Shown: positions 1 through 9,171, counted from the stretch's first letter. The stretch is 64,000 bases of DNA from Candidatus Pelagibacter communis (GCF_001180225.1 NZ_CVST01000040.1:124001-188000), one strand, 5' to 3'. The notes: a model not told the origin generated them from the letters alone. Program-made: numbers and translations.

Positions 1-33
1 AAACTACCCTTTGTTATTTACAAGTAAATTATT

Positions 34-900
34 ATGAACCAAATTAAACTTTTCATTGAATTGACAAGATTAAAAAAACCTATCGGTTACATGCTTTTAT
101 TTTGGCCTTGTGCATGGGGTTTAACACTAGCATATGATTTTTCATTGAGTTGGAATAACTATTTTTTTTATTTAATTTTATTTTTTCTTGGTTCAGTTCT
201 AATGCGTTCAGCCGGATGTATTGTGAATGATATTTTAGATAGAGAATTTGATGCTAAAGTTTTTAGGACTAAGGATCGACCGATAGCCTCAGGAAAAATT
301 TCAGTTAAACTTGCAATCTTTTATTCAACAACACTTTGCTTATTAGCTTTTTTAGTTTTAATTAATTTTAACTTATTCACTATAATATTAGCTCTAGGTT
401 CAATGCCACTTGCTTTTACTTATCCTTTAATGAAAAGATTTACTTATTGGCCTCAATTATTTTTAGGTATTACTTTTAATTATGGTCTAATACTTGGATG
501 GACAGCAATTAAAGGTCAGATTGATATAATTCCTGTTCTATTTTATTTAGGAGCCATATTTTGGACATTAGGCTATGACACGATATATGGGTTTCAGGAT
601 ATTAAAGATGATGAAATTATTGGACTAAAATCAACCTCAATTAAATTTAAAGGAAATGCAAAAAAATTTCTATTTTTATGTTACTCAATTTTATTGGTTT
701 TATTTTTTATTGGAGGATATCTAATAGAGTTTAAATCTATTTATTATTTTTTATCTATATTGCCTCTAATGCATTTATTTTTATATCAAATGAGAGTTTT
801 TAATTTAACTAATCCCTTTAGCTGTTTAAAAGCTTTTAAAAGTAATAATGTGTTTGGTCTAATTATTTTTATAAATATTTTAATCTCTAAAAATTTTTAA
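34..900 (+). CDS. ubiA: 4-hydroxybenzoate polyprenyltransferase UbiA
   Basis: Integral membrane prenyltransferase that attaches the polyprenyl tail to 4-hydroxybenzoate in ubiquinone synthesis. The 288 residues match the usual family length. The first Asp-rich prenyl-diphosphate/Mg site, NDxxDxxxD, is seen at residues 65-73, and a second Asp-rich loop (DTIYGFQDIKDD) lies near residues 180-192. Hydrophobic segments run through the whole protein. The ATG at 34 is the only sensible start. The stop overlaps the start of the msbA-like gene by one base, so ubiA is probably the first visible gene of an envelope operon. The 33 bases before it show nothing recognisable and the operon may start outside the window. 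Confidence 0.93.
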   Translation: MNQIKLFIELTRLKKPIGYMLLFWPCAWGLTLAYDFSLSWNNYFFYLILFFLGSVLMRSAGCIVNDILDREFDAKVFRTKDRPIASGKISVKLAIFYSTTLCLLAFLVLINFNLFTIILALGSMPLAFTYPLMKRFTYWPQLFLGITFNYGLILGWTAIKGQIDIIPVLFYLGAIFWTLGYDTIYGFQDIKDDEIIGLKSTSIKFKGNAKKFLFLCYSILLVLFFIGGYLIEFKSIYYFLSILPLMHLFLYQMRVFNLTNPFSCLKAFKSNNVFGLIIFINILISKNF

Positions 901-2636
901 TGAATAAATCTGAAATTTATAAAAGATTGTATAAAGATTATTCGAAAAAATATTTAAATAAAATTTTTTTATCAGCTTTTTTATCTATATTAGTGGCTGG
1001 GAGCACTTCATCAATTGCATGGCTTTTAGATCCTGCAATTAAAAAACTTTTTATAGATAAAGATCAGTCATTATTAGTTTTGATACCTTTAATGATAATA
1101 TTTGCTTTTACAACCAAAGGTCTATCTTTATACTTTGCAAAAGCAACGATGATAAATGTTGGGGAGTCGATTAAAAAAAAACTTCAGAATGACATGGTAA
1201 ATAATTTAGTTTCAACAGATACACAAATTATTGACAAAAAACATTCGGGAAAATTTATTTCAAATCTTACTTATGATGTTACACACATTACAAATTTACT
1301 AAGTAATTCAATATTAACTTTATTCAAAGACTCATTAACACTAGTTGGTTTGTTAATAGTAATGTTTTCACAAAATTGGAAATTGGCTCTTATTTCTATC
1401 ATAATGATACCTTTGGCAAGCTTATCTGCTAAAACTTTAGGAAAAAGAATCAGCAAAGTAGCTACAGAAGCTCAAGAAAAATCTGGTTTTCTAACCACCT
1501 ATCTAGTTGAACTTTTCAAAAATCACAAACTGATTAAAATATTTCAAAAAGAGGAATTTGAAAAAAGTAGAGCTGATGTATTTTTAACAGAATTAAAAGA
1601 GAAAAATCAAAAAATACAAACTGTATTCGTAAGGATGTCTCCAATTATGGAGACCTTTACCGGTATAATGATTGCAATTTTAATTTTTTATTCAGGATTA
1701 CTAATGTCTAAAGGTGAACTTGAAATTAATAATTTTTTTTCTTTTTTAGCAGCAATGATGTTAGCTTACCAACCTGTGAGGGCGCTATCGACGCTAAACT
1801 TGGTTGCAAATCAAGGATTATCTGCAGCTTCTAGGATACTTCCAATAATTGACCAAAAAAATAAAATTAATGACAAAAAAGGAGCAAGTAGACTTTTAAT
1901 TAAAAATTCAAAAATACAATTTTTAAATGTAAATTTTGCTTATGAGAACCAAAGCGAAGATACACTAAATTCAATTAACCTTGAATTTGAAGGGGGAAAA
2001 ATGACCTCATTAGTTGGTCATAGTGGGTCAGGCAAATCAACAATTATGAATCTAATTCCTAGGTTTTATGACAAAAAATCTGGAGATATTTTAATAGACA
2101 ACCAATCTATATATGATGTGAGCATAAAATCTTTGAGAAAAGAAATTTCTCTTGTAAGCCAAGAAACAACACTTTTTGATGATACAATAATTAATAATAT
2201 TAAATATGCCAAAGACGACGCTACAGATGAAGAGATTTTTAAAGTATCAAAATTATCTTTTTGTCATGAATTTATAAATAATTTACCAAATAAATATGAA
2301 ACAATAATTGGTGAAAATGGAGTAAGATTATCTGGAGGGGAAAAACAGAGACTATCAATTGCGAGAGCTATGATGAAGGAAAGTTCTATTATTCTTCTTG
2401 ATGAAGCCACTTCATCATTGGACTCAGAAACAGAAACAAAGATACAAGAAGCGTTAAAAATTTTAACTAAAAATAAAACAACTGTTGTTATTGCTCATAG
2501 ACTTTCAACTATTTTAAATTCTAATAATATTTACTTAATAGATAATGGAAAAATTGTTGATAATGGTAATCACGAAGATTTGCTTGGAAGATCTAAACTT
2601 TACAAAAGCTTTTATGAGAAACAAATACAAAAATAG
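900..2636 (+). CDS. msbA: MsbA-like lipid A/phospholipid ABC exporter
   Basis: Half-size ABC exporter (membrane domain fused to ATPase). The N-terminal ~320 residues hold about six transmembrane helices. The C-terminal ATPase carries Walker A GHSGSGKST (373-381), the ABC signature LSGGE (477-481) and a Walker B ending ILLDEATSSLD, so it should be catalytically intact. Length (578 aa) and position immediately upstream of waaA, lpxK and an lpxL-like gene support a lipid A flippase acting at the inner membrane. Half-exporters of this family also move drugs or peptides, so the substrate is inferred from context. It overlaps ubiA by one base. Confidence 0.88.
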   Translation: MNKSEIYKRLYKDYSKKYLNKIFLSAFLSILVAGSTSSIAWLLDPAIKKLFIDKDQSLLVLIPLMIIFAFTTKGLSLYFAKATMINVGESIKKKLQNDMVNNLVSTDTQIIDKKHSGKFISNLTYDVTHITNLLSNSILTLFKDSLTLVGLLIVMFSQNWKLALISIIMIPLASLSAKTLGKRISKVATEAQEKSGFLTTYLVELFKNHKLIKIFQKEEFEKSRADVFLTELKEKNQKIQTVFVRMSPIMETFTGIMIAILIFYSGLLMSKGELEINNFFSFLAAMMLAYQPVRALSTLNLVANQGLSAASRILPIIDQKNKINDKKGASRLLIKNSKIQFLNVNFAYENQSEDTLNSINLEFEGGKMTSLVGHSGSGKSTIMNLIPRFYDKKSGDILIDNQSIYDVSIKSLRKEISLVSQETTLFDDTIINNIKYAKDDATDEEIFKVSKLSFCHEFINNLPNKYETIIGENGVRLSGGEKQRLSIARAMMKESSIILLDEATSSLDSETETKIQEALKILTKNKTTVVIAHRLSTILNSNNIYLIDNGKIVDNGNHEDLLGRSKLYKSFYEKQIQK

Positions 2637-2638
2637 AA

Positions 2639-3889
2639 ATGTTATTTTTATATCAAATAATTGTTTTGTTAATTTTAATATTATCCCCTTTTATAATTGT
2701 ATTTAGATTAATAAAAAAAAAAGAAGATAAAAATAGGTTTACAGAAAAATTTAGTTTTCCATCAAAAAAAAGAATTAAAGGCAAACTCATTTGGTTTCAT
2801 GGTGCAAGTGTAGGTGAAATTATGAGTGTTATCCCTTTAATTAAACATTATGAAAAAAATAAATCTGTCAGACAAATATTAATTACATCCAGTACATTAA
2901 GTTCATCAAAAGTTATAAAAAAATTTAGATTCAAAAAAACTACGCATCAATTTTATCCTGTAGATTTCTACCAAATTATAAATAGATTTCTAAATTTTTG
3001 GAAACCTGATGTGGCTATCTTCATCGACTCAGAAATTTGGCCCTGTATGTTTCAAAATATAAATAAAAGAAAAATACCCTTAATTTTATTAAACGCAAGA
3101 TTAACAAAAAAAACATATAATAATTGGATTAAAATTAAGAGCTTTGGAAAATCAGTTTTTGACAATTTAACAATTGCTTATCCACAAAATATAGAAACGT
3201 TTTCTTATATAAAAAAACTTTCAAATACTAAAATCAATAATCTAGGAAATTTAAAATTTGCAGAAATTGGAGATTATTATTCTGATAAATTTAATTCGAG
3301 CCTAATATCAGAATTTAAAAAGAAAAAAATTTGGATTGCTTCAAGCACACACAGTCCTGAAGAGATATTTTGTGGCAAAACGCATCTGCATCTTAAAAAA
3401 AAATATAAAAATCTTTTAACAATTATTATTCCAAGACATATACATAGAGTAAATAAAATTAGTTCTGAACTAAATGACCTTGGATTAAATATAACTTTAC
3501 ATAGTTCAAAAAATCAAAAACTAAAAAAAGTAGATATTTATTTAGTTGATAGTTTTGGTGAAACAAAAAAATTTCATGAAATTAGTCCATCAGTATTTTT
3601 AGGTGGCTCAATTGTCAATAAAGGTGGACAAAATCCATTAGAAGCAGCTCGATTTGGAGCAAATATATTGCATGGTCCTAATGTAAATAATTTTACTGAT
3701 ATTTATAAACATCTTAAATCTTTAAATGTATCAAGAACTATTTACTCCCCAAAACAATTAGCTTCTTTAATTAAATTCAAAAAAAACAAAAATACTGGGG
3801 TGAAAATAAAAAAGATTGGAGATAAAATTTTAAAAAAAACTATAAAAGAGCTAGATAAATATATCCTAAATGAATTTAAAAAAACCTAG
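2639..3889 (+). CDS. waaA: 3-deoxy-D-manno-octulosonic acid (Kdo) transferase
   Basis: Adds Kdo from CMP-Kdo to lipid A precursor at the cytoplasmic face of the inner membrane. The N-terminus is a single membrane anchor, followed by the family motif FHGASVGE (53-60), whose Glu60 corresponds to the catalytic base. The C-terminal half has the GT-B donor-site signature (GGSIVNKGGQNPLEAA). Length is 416 aa, typical. The gene starts 2 bases after msbA and its 3' end overlaps lpxK by 20 bases, so the pair is translationally linked. The sequence does not tell whether it adds one or two Kdo residues. Confidence 0.93.
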   Translation: MLFLYQIIVLLILILSPFIIVFRLIKKKEDKNRFTEKFSFPSKKRIKGKLIWFHGASVGEIMSVIPLIKHYEKNKSVRQILITSSTLSSSKVIKKFRFKKTTHQFYPVDFYQIINRFLNFWKPDVAIFIDSEIWPCMFQNINKRKIPLILLNARLTKKTYNNWIKIKSFGKSVFDNLTIAYPQNIETFSYIKKLSNTKINNLGNLKFAEIGDYYSDKFNSSLISEFKKKKIWIASSTHSPEEIFCGKTHLHLKKKYKNLLTIIIPRHIHRVNKISSELNDLGLNITLHSSKNQKLKKVDIYLVDSFGETKKFHEISPSVFLGGSIVNKGGQNPLEAARFGANILHGPNVNNFTDIYKHLKSLNVSRTIYSPKQLASLIKFKKNKNTGVKIKKIGDKILKKTIKELDKYILNEFKKT

Positions 3890-4796
3890 ATTTTGGGAAA
3901 TTAAGAAACCTAACTTTTTAGCATATTTATTACTTCCTATTGCAGTATTAATTCAATTTTTAAGTTTGCTTAAAAGTAGTCCAAAAAAAACTAAATTTAA
4001 AATAAAAACTATCTGCATTGGAAACATTTATATAGGGGGTACTGGAAAAACTTCTCTAAGTATAGAAGTTAAAAATATTTTAGAAAAAAAAAGTATAAAA
4101 TCTTGTTTTATTAAAAAATATTATAGTAATCAAAAAGATGAACAAATTCTCTTAAAAAATCATGGTGAACTTTTTTTATCTAAAAAAAGATTTAACGCTA
4201 TTACGGAAGCTGAAAAGAAAGGTTTTGAGGTTGCTATCTTGGATGATGGTCTTCAAGATAAAAGTGTTGAATATGACACAAAAATTGTTTGTTTTAATAA
4301 TATTAATTGGATTGGGAACGGATTTACAATCCCTGCGGGACCATTAAGAGAAAAAATTAGTAACTTAAAGAATTATGAAAATGTATTTATAAATGGCAAT
4401 TTACAGAATTTAGAGCAACTTAAAAAAGAGATACTTAATATCAACCCAAATATTCAGATATATATAGGAAAATATATGCCAGAAAATTTAGATGAGTTTA
4501 ATATTGAAGATAACTATTTGGCGTTTTCAGGAATTGGTAATCATGGAACTTTTATTTCAATGATGGAAGAATGTGGTTTTAAAATTTTAAAAGATTTAGA
4601 ATTTGCAGATCATTATGATTACAAAGATGAAGATATAAAAAAAATAATCAATTTAGCAAAAGAATTAGATTGCAAGATTGTGACAACTGAAAAAGATTTT
4701 TTAAGGTTAAAAGATATGAACTTTAATAATTTAAAATTTATAAAATCTAAATTGAACATCCTAGAGAAAGAAAAATTTATTGAGTCAATAATCTAA
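3870..4796 (+). CDS. lpxK: Tetraacyldisaccharide 4'-kinase LpxK
   Basis: Phosphorylates the 4' position of the lipid A disaccharide using ATP at the inner membrane. There is a hydrophobic N-terminal helix (residues ~15-33) and the P-loop GNIYIGGTGKTS at 51-62, which is characteristic of LpxK. Downstream the DDGLQD segment is conserved in the family. The protein has 308 aa, slightly shorter than many homologues (about 320-340) but complete. It overlaps waaA by 20 bases and is followed 3 bases later by the acyltransferase gene, a classic lipid A gene order. Confidence 0.92.
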   Translation: MNLKKPRFWEIKKPNFLAYLLLPIAVLIQFLSLLKSSPKKTKFKIKTICIGNIYIGGTGKTSLSIEVKNILEKKSIKSCFIKKYYSNQKDEQILLKNHGELFLSKKRFNAITEAEKKGFEVAILDDGLQDKSVEYDTKIVCFNNINWIGNGFTIPAGPLREKISNLKNYENVFINGNLQNLEQLKKEILNINPNIQIYIGKYMPENLDEFNIEDNYLAFSGIGNHGTFISMMEECGFKILKDLEFADHYDYKDEDIKKIINLAKELDCKIVTTEKDFLRLKDMNFNNLKFIKSKLNILEKEKFIESII

Positions 4797-4799
4797 AAT

Positions 4800-5660
4800 A
4801 TGAAATTTATAAAATATTTTTTTCAATTTTTACTAACTTTGTTTTGTTTTATATTATTTAAAATATTAGGGGTAAAATTATCCTCAAAGTTGGGTGGAAA
4901 AATATTTGAAAATATAGGACCATTTTTTAGATCCACAAGAATAATTGATGAAAATATTAAAAGAGCATTACCAAACATAAGCAAAGAAAATCTAGATCAG
5001 ATCAAAATTTCAATGTGGAATAACTATGGCAGGGTATTTGCAGAATATATTTTTATTAAAAATTTTAGATATGGAAATTTAGAAAAAAATATAGAAATAG
5101 ATGGAAAAGAAATTTTGGAAGAAATAAAAGAAAAAAAATTACAGGTAGTTTTTATCTCAGGACATTTTAGTAATTTTGAATTAATGGCAATGAGTTTAGA
5201 AAAAAATAATATCAAACTTGCAACTATTTATCGTCCATTAAATAATATTTTCTTGAATATAATAATGGAAAAAATTAGAAAAAAATACATATGCCAAAAT
5301 CAGATTAAAAAAGGCATAGGTGGTTTAAAAAATTTAGTAAAATATAAGAAACAAAATTTTTCGACTGCATTAATGATAGATCAAAGAGTATCAGAGGGAA
5401 TTTTAAGCAATTTGTTTAACAAAAAAGCATTAACAACAACAATTCCAGCACAGTTGGTTAAAAAATACAACATTCCTATAGTGCCTGTCTTTATAGAAAG
5501 AATGAATGATTTAAAATTTAAGATAACTATTAATAAACCAATCTTTTTTTCAAAAGATATCTCAATAAATTCCATTACTGATGAATTAAATAAAATTCTT
5601 GAAAAAATGATAATAAAGAAACCTGAGCACTGGATTTGGTCTCACAACCGTTGGAAGTAA
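4800..5660 (+). CDS. LpxL/HtrB-type lipid A biosynthesis acyltransferase
   Basis: Member of the lysophospholipid-acyltransferase-like LpxL/LpxM family, which adds secondary acyl chains to Kdo-lipid A. One membrane anchor is at residues 1-25. The HX4(D/E) catalytic motif is seen as HFSNFE with His122 and Glu127. The C-terminal segment PEHWIWSHNRWK is the typical family ending. Length is 286 aa. Its place after waaA and lpxK supports lipid A as substrate. Whether it is LpxL or LpxM in specificity cannot be told, so no symbol is given. Confidence 0.9.
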   Translation: MKFIKYFFQFLLTLFCFILFKILGVKLSSKLGGKIFENIGPFFRSTRIIDENIKRALPNISKENLDQIKISMWNNYGRVFAEYIFIKNFRYGNLEKNIEIDGKEILEEIKEKKLQVVFISGHFSNFELMAMSLEKNNIKLATIYRPLNNIFLNIIMEKIRKKYICQNQIKKGIGGLKNLVKYKKQNFSTALMIDQRVSEGILSNLFNKKALTTTIPAQLVKKYNIPIVPVFIERMNDLKFKITINKPIFFSKDISINSITDELNKILEKMIIKKPEHWIWSHNRWK

Positions 5661-5665
5661 ATTTA

Positions 5666-5860
5666 TTATTTAAAAGATAGTTCTCTTTTTTTGTTTGCTT
5701 CTACATAAGAGTAATAAGCTTCCTGCTTTTCAACATTCCAATATGTTAAGTCTTCTAACATGATTTTTTTACCTGAAACAGCACACATTACATGGTCACC
5801 AGCCTCCAATACATTGAAGTTATTAGGAAGATACTTTAATTTAGCTAATTTATTTTTCAT
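5666..5860 (-). CDS. DUF2093 family small protein
   Basis: Small soluble protein (64 aa) recognised as the alphaproteobacterial DUF2093 family from its core: LKYLPNNFNVLEAGDHVMCA followed by SGKKI and a LxYWNVExQEAY stretch. The function is unknown. The open frame extends upstream to a TTG at 5896, but that would run into purD. The ATG at 5860 gives the family's usual N-terminus and avoids the overlap, so it is chosen here. The gene is convergent with the lpxL-like gene (5 bases apart) and divergent from purD. Confidence 0.8.
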   Translation of the reverse strand: MKNKLAKLKYLPNNFNVLEAGDHVMCAVSGKKIMLEDLTYWNVEKQEAYYSYVEANKKRELSFK

Positions 5861-5883
5861 TTCTAAGATATATAAATAGTTAT

Positions 5884-7149
5884 ATGAAAATTGCAATTTT
5901 AGGCAGTGGAGGGAGAGAACATGCTCTTACATTTTCAATATCTAAGTCAAACAAAGTTGAAAAAATTTACTGCATACCAGGTAATGCAGGAACATCTGAA
6001 ATAGCTGAAAATATTTCGCTAGATATAAATAACTTCAAACAAGTTCATGAATTTTTAAAAAAAAATAATATCGATTTTGTTGTAGTGGGTCCTGAAGATC
6101 CACTTGTGAATGGAATTGTAGACTACTTGGAAAAATTAAAAATAAAAGTTTTTGGACCAAATAAAATTGCTTCACAATTAGAAGGTTCAAAAATTTTCAC
6201 AAAAAATCTATGTAAAAAATATAATATACCAACAGCAGAGTTTGGTGTTTTTAAAAATGCTGAGGAATCTTGTAATTATATAGATAATGCAAAACACCCA
6301 TTAGTAATTAAAGCAGATAATTTAGCAGCTGGTAAAGGTGTCTATATTTGTAGAGAAAAAAAAGAGTCATATTTAGCGGTAAAAGAAATATTTGATGGCA
6401 AGTTTGGAGCTGCAGAAAATATTCTTTTTGAGGAATTTTTAGAAGGTGAAGAAATGAGCTATTTCATAATTAGTGATGGAAAAACATTTAAGTATTTTGG
6501 CTCAGCTCAAGATCATAAAAGAGTTGGTGAAGGAGACAAAGGTAAAAATACTGGTGGGATGGGCGCATATTCACCATCAAGATTATTTAATGAAAAATTA
6601 GAGCAAAAAATTATAGAAAAAATTATTAAACCAACGTTAAAAGGTATAAATGATTTAGGAACAAAATATAGAGGTTTTCTATATGCAGGATTAATGATTG
6701 TTAAGAATGAACCATTTTTAATTGAATACAATGTAAGGATGGGTGATCCTGAATGTCAAACAATTTTGCCAACATTAGACACTGATATCATTAAAATTTT
6801 TCAATCATGTATTGATGAAAAACTAGATGAAATAGATATAAAATGGATAAATAAAAAAAGTTTGTGTGTCGTATTATGCTCAAATGGTTATCCAGATAAA
6901 TATGATAAAAATTTAATTATAAATAATTTTGATAAATTAAATTTAAATGAGAATAATTATCTATTTCATGCTGGAACACTAAAACAAGATAATAAAATTT
7001 ATTCTGTTGGAGGCAGGGTATTAAATTTTATATCACTTTCAAACACTTACAGTGAAGCAAAAAAAAATATTCACGAAAACTTAGAAAAATTAAACTGGGA
7101 AAAGGGTTTTTTTAGAAAAGATATTGGATACAAAGTCATTAATAAATGA
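5884..7149 (+). CDS. purD: Phosphoribosylamine-glycine ligase PurD
   Basis: ATP-grasp enzyme making glycinamide ribonucleotide from phosphoribosylamine and glycine, the second step of purine synthesis. The N-terminus has GSGGREHAL. The ATP-grasp core contains KADNLAAGKGV and the family signature NTGGMGAYSP, and metal-binding EYNVRMGDPECQ follows. At 421 aa it is full length. There is no Shine-Dalgarno sequence. A TATAAA box at 5871-5876 lies only 7 bases before the ATG, suggesting a very short or absent leader. It overlaps rsmD by 4 bases. Confidence 0.95.
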   Translation: MKIAILGSGGREHALTFSISKSNKVEKIYCIPGNAGTSEIAENISLDINNFKQVHEFLKKNNIDFVVVGPEDPLVNGIVDYLEKLKIKVFGPNKIASQLEGSKIFTKNLCKKYNIPTAEFGVFKNAEESCNYIDNAKHPLVIKADNLAAGKGVYICREKKESYLAVKEIFDGKFGAAENILFEEFLEGEEMSYFIISDGKTFKYFGSAQDHKRVGEGDKGKNTGGMGAYSPSRLFNEKLEQKIIEKIIKPTLKGINDLGTKYRGFLYAGLMIVKNEPFLIEYNVRMGDPECQTILPTLDTDIIKIFQSCIDEKLDEIDIKWINKKSLCVVLCSNGYPDKYDKNLIINNFDKLNLNENNYLFHAGTLKQDNKIYSVGGRVLNFISLSNTYSEAKKNIHENLEKLNWEKGFFRKDIGYKVINK

Positions 7150-7709
7150 GAATTATTGGTGGTAATTTTAAAGGTAAAAAAATTCTTGAACCTAAAGATA
7201 AAGAAACAAGACCTTTAAAAGATTTAACAAAAGAGTCTATTTTTAACATTATTAATCATTCAAATAAATTTTCTATAGATCTTGAAAAATCTTATGTCCT
7301 GGATTTATTTTCTGGGACAGGATCATTTGGTTTGGAATGTTTATCAAGAGAATCAAAACATGTAATTTTTGTAGAAAATTACAAAGGAATATTACCAATC
7401 TTAAAAAAAAATTTAACAAATTTAAAAACGGTCAAAAATTATTCAATTATTGAGAAGAATATTTTTATTGATATTGATTTTTTAAAAAAGATAGAAAAGT
7501 TTGATATTATTTTTTTAGATCCTCCATACAAAGAAAGAGATGTTAATACTATTTTAAATAATCTTTCTAAATTCAAAACTCTTAAACCAGATGGAATAAT
7601 AATTATTCATAGACATAAAAAAGAAAAGGATAATTTTCCAGACAAATTTAAGATTATTGAAGAAAAAAAATATGGAATTTCTAAAATAATATTTGGAAAA
7701 TTTATTTAA
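7146..7709 (+). CDS. rsmD: 16S rRNA (guanine(966)-N2)-methyltransferase RsmD
   Basis: SAM-dependent methyltransferase modifying a guanine of 16S rRNA during small-subunit assembly. The N-terminus MRIIGGNFKGKKI and the ETRPLKDLTKESIFNII stretch are typical of RsmD. SAM-binding motif I is LDLFSGTGSFGLE, and the catalytic motif IV is DPPY near residue 126. Length is 187 aa, as expected. It is translationally coupled to purD by an ATGA overlap and ends in a 4-base convergent overlap (TTAA) with the pgi gene on the other strand. Confidence 0.92.
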   Translation: MRIIGGNFKGKKILEPKDKETRPLKDLTKESIFNIINHSNKFSIDLEKSYVLDLFSGTGSFGLECLSRESKHVIFVENYKGILPILKKNLTNLKTVKNYSIIEKNIFIDIDFLKKIEKFDIIFLDPPYKERDVNTILNNLSKFKTLKPDGIIIIHRHKKEKDNFPDKFKIIEEKKYGISKIIFGKFI

Positions 7710-8860
7710 GTTAAAATTTTCTTTGTTTCAGTTTTAATTAACTCAACAGCTGGTTGGTCAAAAGGATTAATTTTAAGAGCTCTTCCCAACAAGATTGTTT
7801 CTAAAATAAAGAAAGTAAAAAGTTCACTTAGTGTTTTTTCATCTCTTTTCAAAATCTCAAAACTCCTGAAGGGTAATTTGTTATTTTTAAAAACATTTTC
7901 AGTAGCTTGTTTTTGAGCATAAATAATATGATCAATATCTTTATTTTTCAAATAACTTTGCATTTGTAAAATTTGACTATTGTTGATTTTTGGAGAATTT
8001 TTTTCTTTTACGTAAAAAAAAGTAAAAAAATTGTTCTTAAAACCATCTAAATATAATTGCATAACGCTGTGATTATCTTTTGGCATATTTGAGATAATAG
8101 GAAGTACACCAATACTCTTTTTTCCTAAACTTTCAGCTACCAATTGCTGATACCAATTGAACAAATTTATTGATTTCTCATCATAATTTATGATCACGGA
8201 ATTAAATTTTTTTCTTTTTACAAAGAATAGAATTTGGTCAACATTATTTACTAAAGAATTAAAATAATTTTTATTTTTCATCAAATTATTAAGTTGTTTA
8301 AATTTATTTGAATCTAGACCCATCAACTCTGCTGGCAACATTCCTACTTCTGATAAAACAGAGTATCTTCCTCCTATGAAATTATTGTGATGAACTATTT
8401 CTGATTTAAATTTTTCAGCTAAAGTATGAAGATAATTTTTTTTATTTTCTGTAATAAAAATACTTTCACTTTTTTTTTTAACAAAAATATTTGTATTAAC
8501 AATGGTTTCAATAGTATTGCCAGATTTAGATATTATTAAATTTAAATATCTTTTTTTTGTATTTTTTTTTTTATTTGATTTTAAATTATCTAAAAATTCA
8601 AATTTTTTTTTTATTTTATGTCCTAGAAAATCATAAATCGCTTGGGTTCCTAGTGAGGATCCTCCCATCCCAAAAACTCTAAAATTAATATAACTTTTAA
8701 ATTTAGAAATTGTCTTTTTGTTAAAATTATTTTTGTATTCTTTTTTTAATGATTTGATTACAAAATTATCTTCTTTGAGGAGATTTATTAATTTTTTTTT
8801 TAAGTTTCTGTTTAACTTTTTTTCCCTAAAAAGCTTAAGTTTAATATTTTTTGTGAGCAT
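7706..8860 (-). CDS. pgi: Compact glucose-6-phosphate isomerase-like protein
   Basis: Sugar-phosphate isomerase of the PGI/SIS fold interconverting glucose-6-P and fructose-6-P. At 384 aa it is well below E. coli PGI (549 aa) and below the ~450 aa short bacterial forms, yet the key residues are present: GGSSLG (66-71), SKSGNTIET (111-119), a catalytic-base Glu in ESLGK (Glu243), His264 in KDNHSVMQ, and Lys376 in the terminal FDQPAVELIK. The reduction is therefore in peripheral elements and not a truncation of the active site. It is the last gene of the minus-strand ileS operon and shares one base with the DUF3035 gene. Confidence 0.85.
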   Translation of the reverse strand: MLTKNIKLKLFREKKLNRNLKKKLINLLKEDNFVIKSLKKEYKNNFNKKTISKFKSYINFRVFGMGGSSLGTQAIYDFLGHKIKKKFEFLDNLKSNKKKNTKKRYLNLIISKSGNTIETIVNTNIFVKKKSESIFITENKKNYLHTLAEKFKSEIVHHNNFIGGRYSVLSEVGMLPAELMGLDSNKFKQLNNLMKNKNYFNSLVNNVDQILFFVKRKKFNSVIINYDEKSINLFNWYQQLVAESLGKKSIGVLPIISNMPKDNHSVMQLYLDGFKNNFFTFFYVKEKNSPKINNSQILQMQSYLKNKDIDHIIYAQKQATENVFKNNKLPFRSFEILKRDEKTLSELFTFFILETILLGRALKINPFDQPAVELIKTETKKILT

Positions 8861-9171
8861 TAATTATTTTTTATTTTGTCCAAAATAGATCCTTCTAGAT
8901 CGATATCTGACACTTCCTGTTCGGTATTCGCACTACTATCAGTGATTAGACTTTTAATTTTGTTCTCTTCTTTCTGTTCTGTATCTTTATTTTCATTAGG
9001 AATAGGAAGCTCATTAAATTCTGGAGGCATCACCAATGGAGATTTTTTTTCCACCAAAAACTCATCGCTACTATTTTTTTTTGGATTTTTAAAACCTTCT
9101 TTAACTGTATTACATCCTGATAAAATAGTTAATATTAAACCTAAAATGAAAATAAGATTAAATTTTTTCAT
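8860..9171 (-). CDS. DUF3035 (BamF-like) lipoprotein
   Basis: Small predicted outer-membrane lipoprotein of 103 aa. A signal peptide ends in the lipobox LSGC (lipidated Cys at about residue 20). The short conserved part, DEFLVEKKSPLVMPPEF, matches the DUF3035/BamF family described in alphaproteobacteria in connection with the BAM outer-membrane assembly complex. The rest is low-complexity and acidic. It lies directly downstream of lspA, the peptidase that would process it, an order also common in other alphaproteobacteria. It overlaps lspA by 14 bases. Confidence 0.8.
   Translation of the reverse strand: MKKFNLIFILGLILTILSGCNTVKEGFKNPKKNSSDEFLVEKKSPLVMPPEFNELPIPNENKDTEQKEENKIKSLITDSSANTEQEVSDIDLEGSILDKIKNN

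Noticed and set aside
1-33. Possible end of an upstream gene
   Set aside because: The 33 bases are too short to show a coding frame or promoter with confidence.
8565-8580. Long homopolymer T/A run in pgi as a programmed frameshift site
   Set aside because: The frame continues intact across the run and encodes Lys/Asn as elsewhere in this AT-rich genome; no alternative frame continues usefully.
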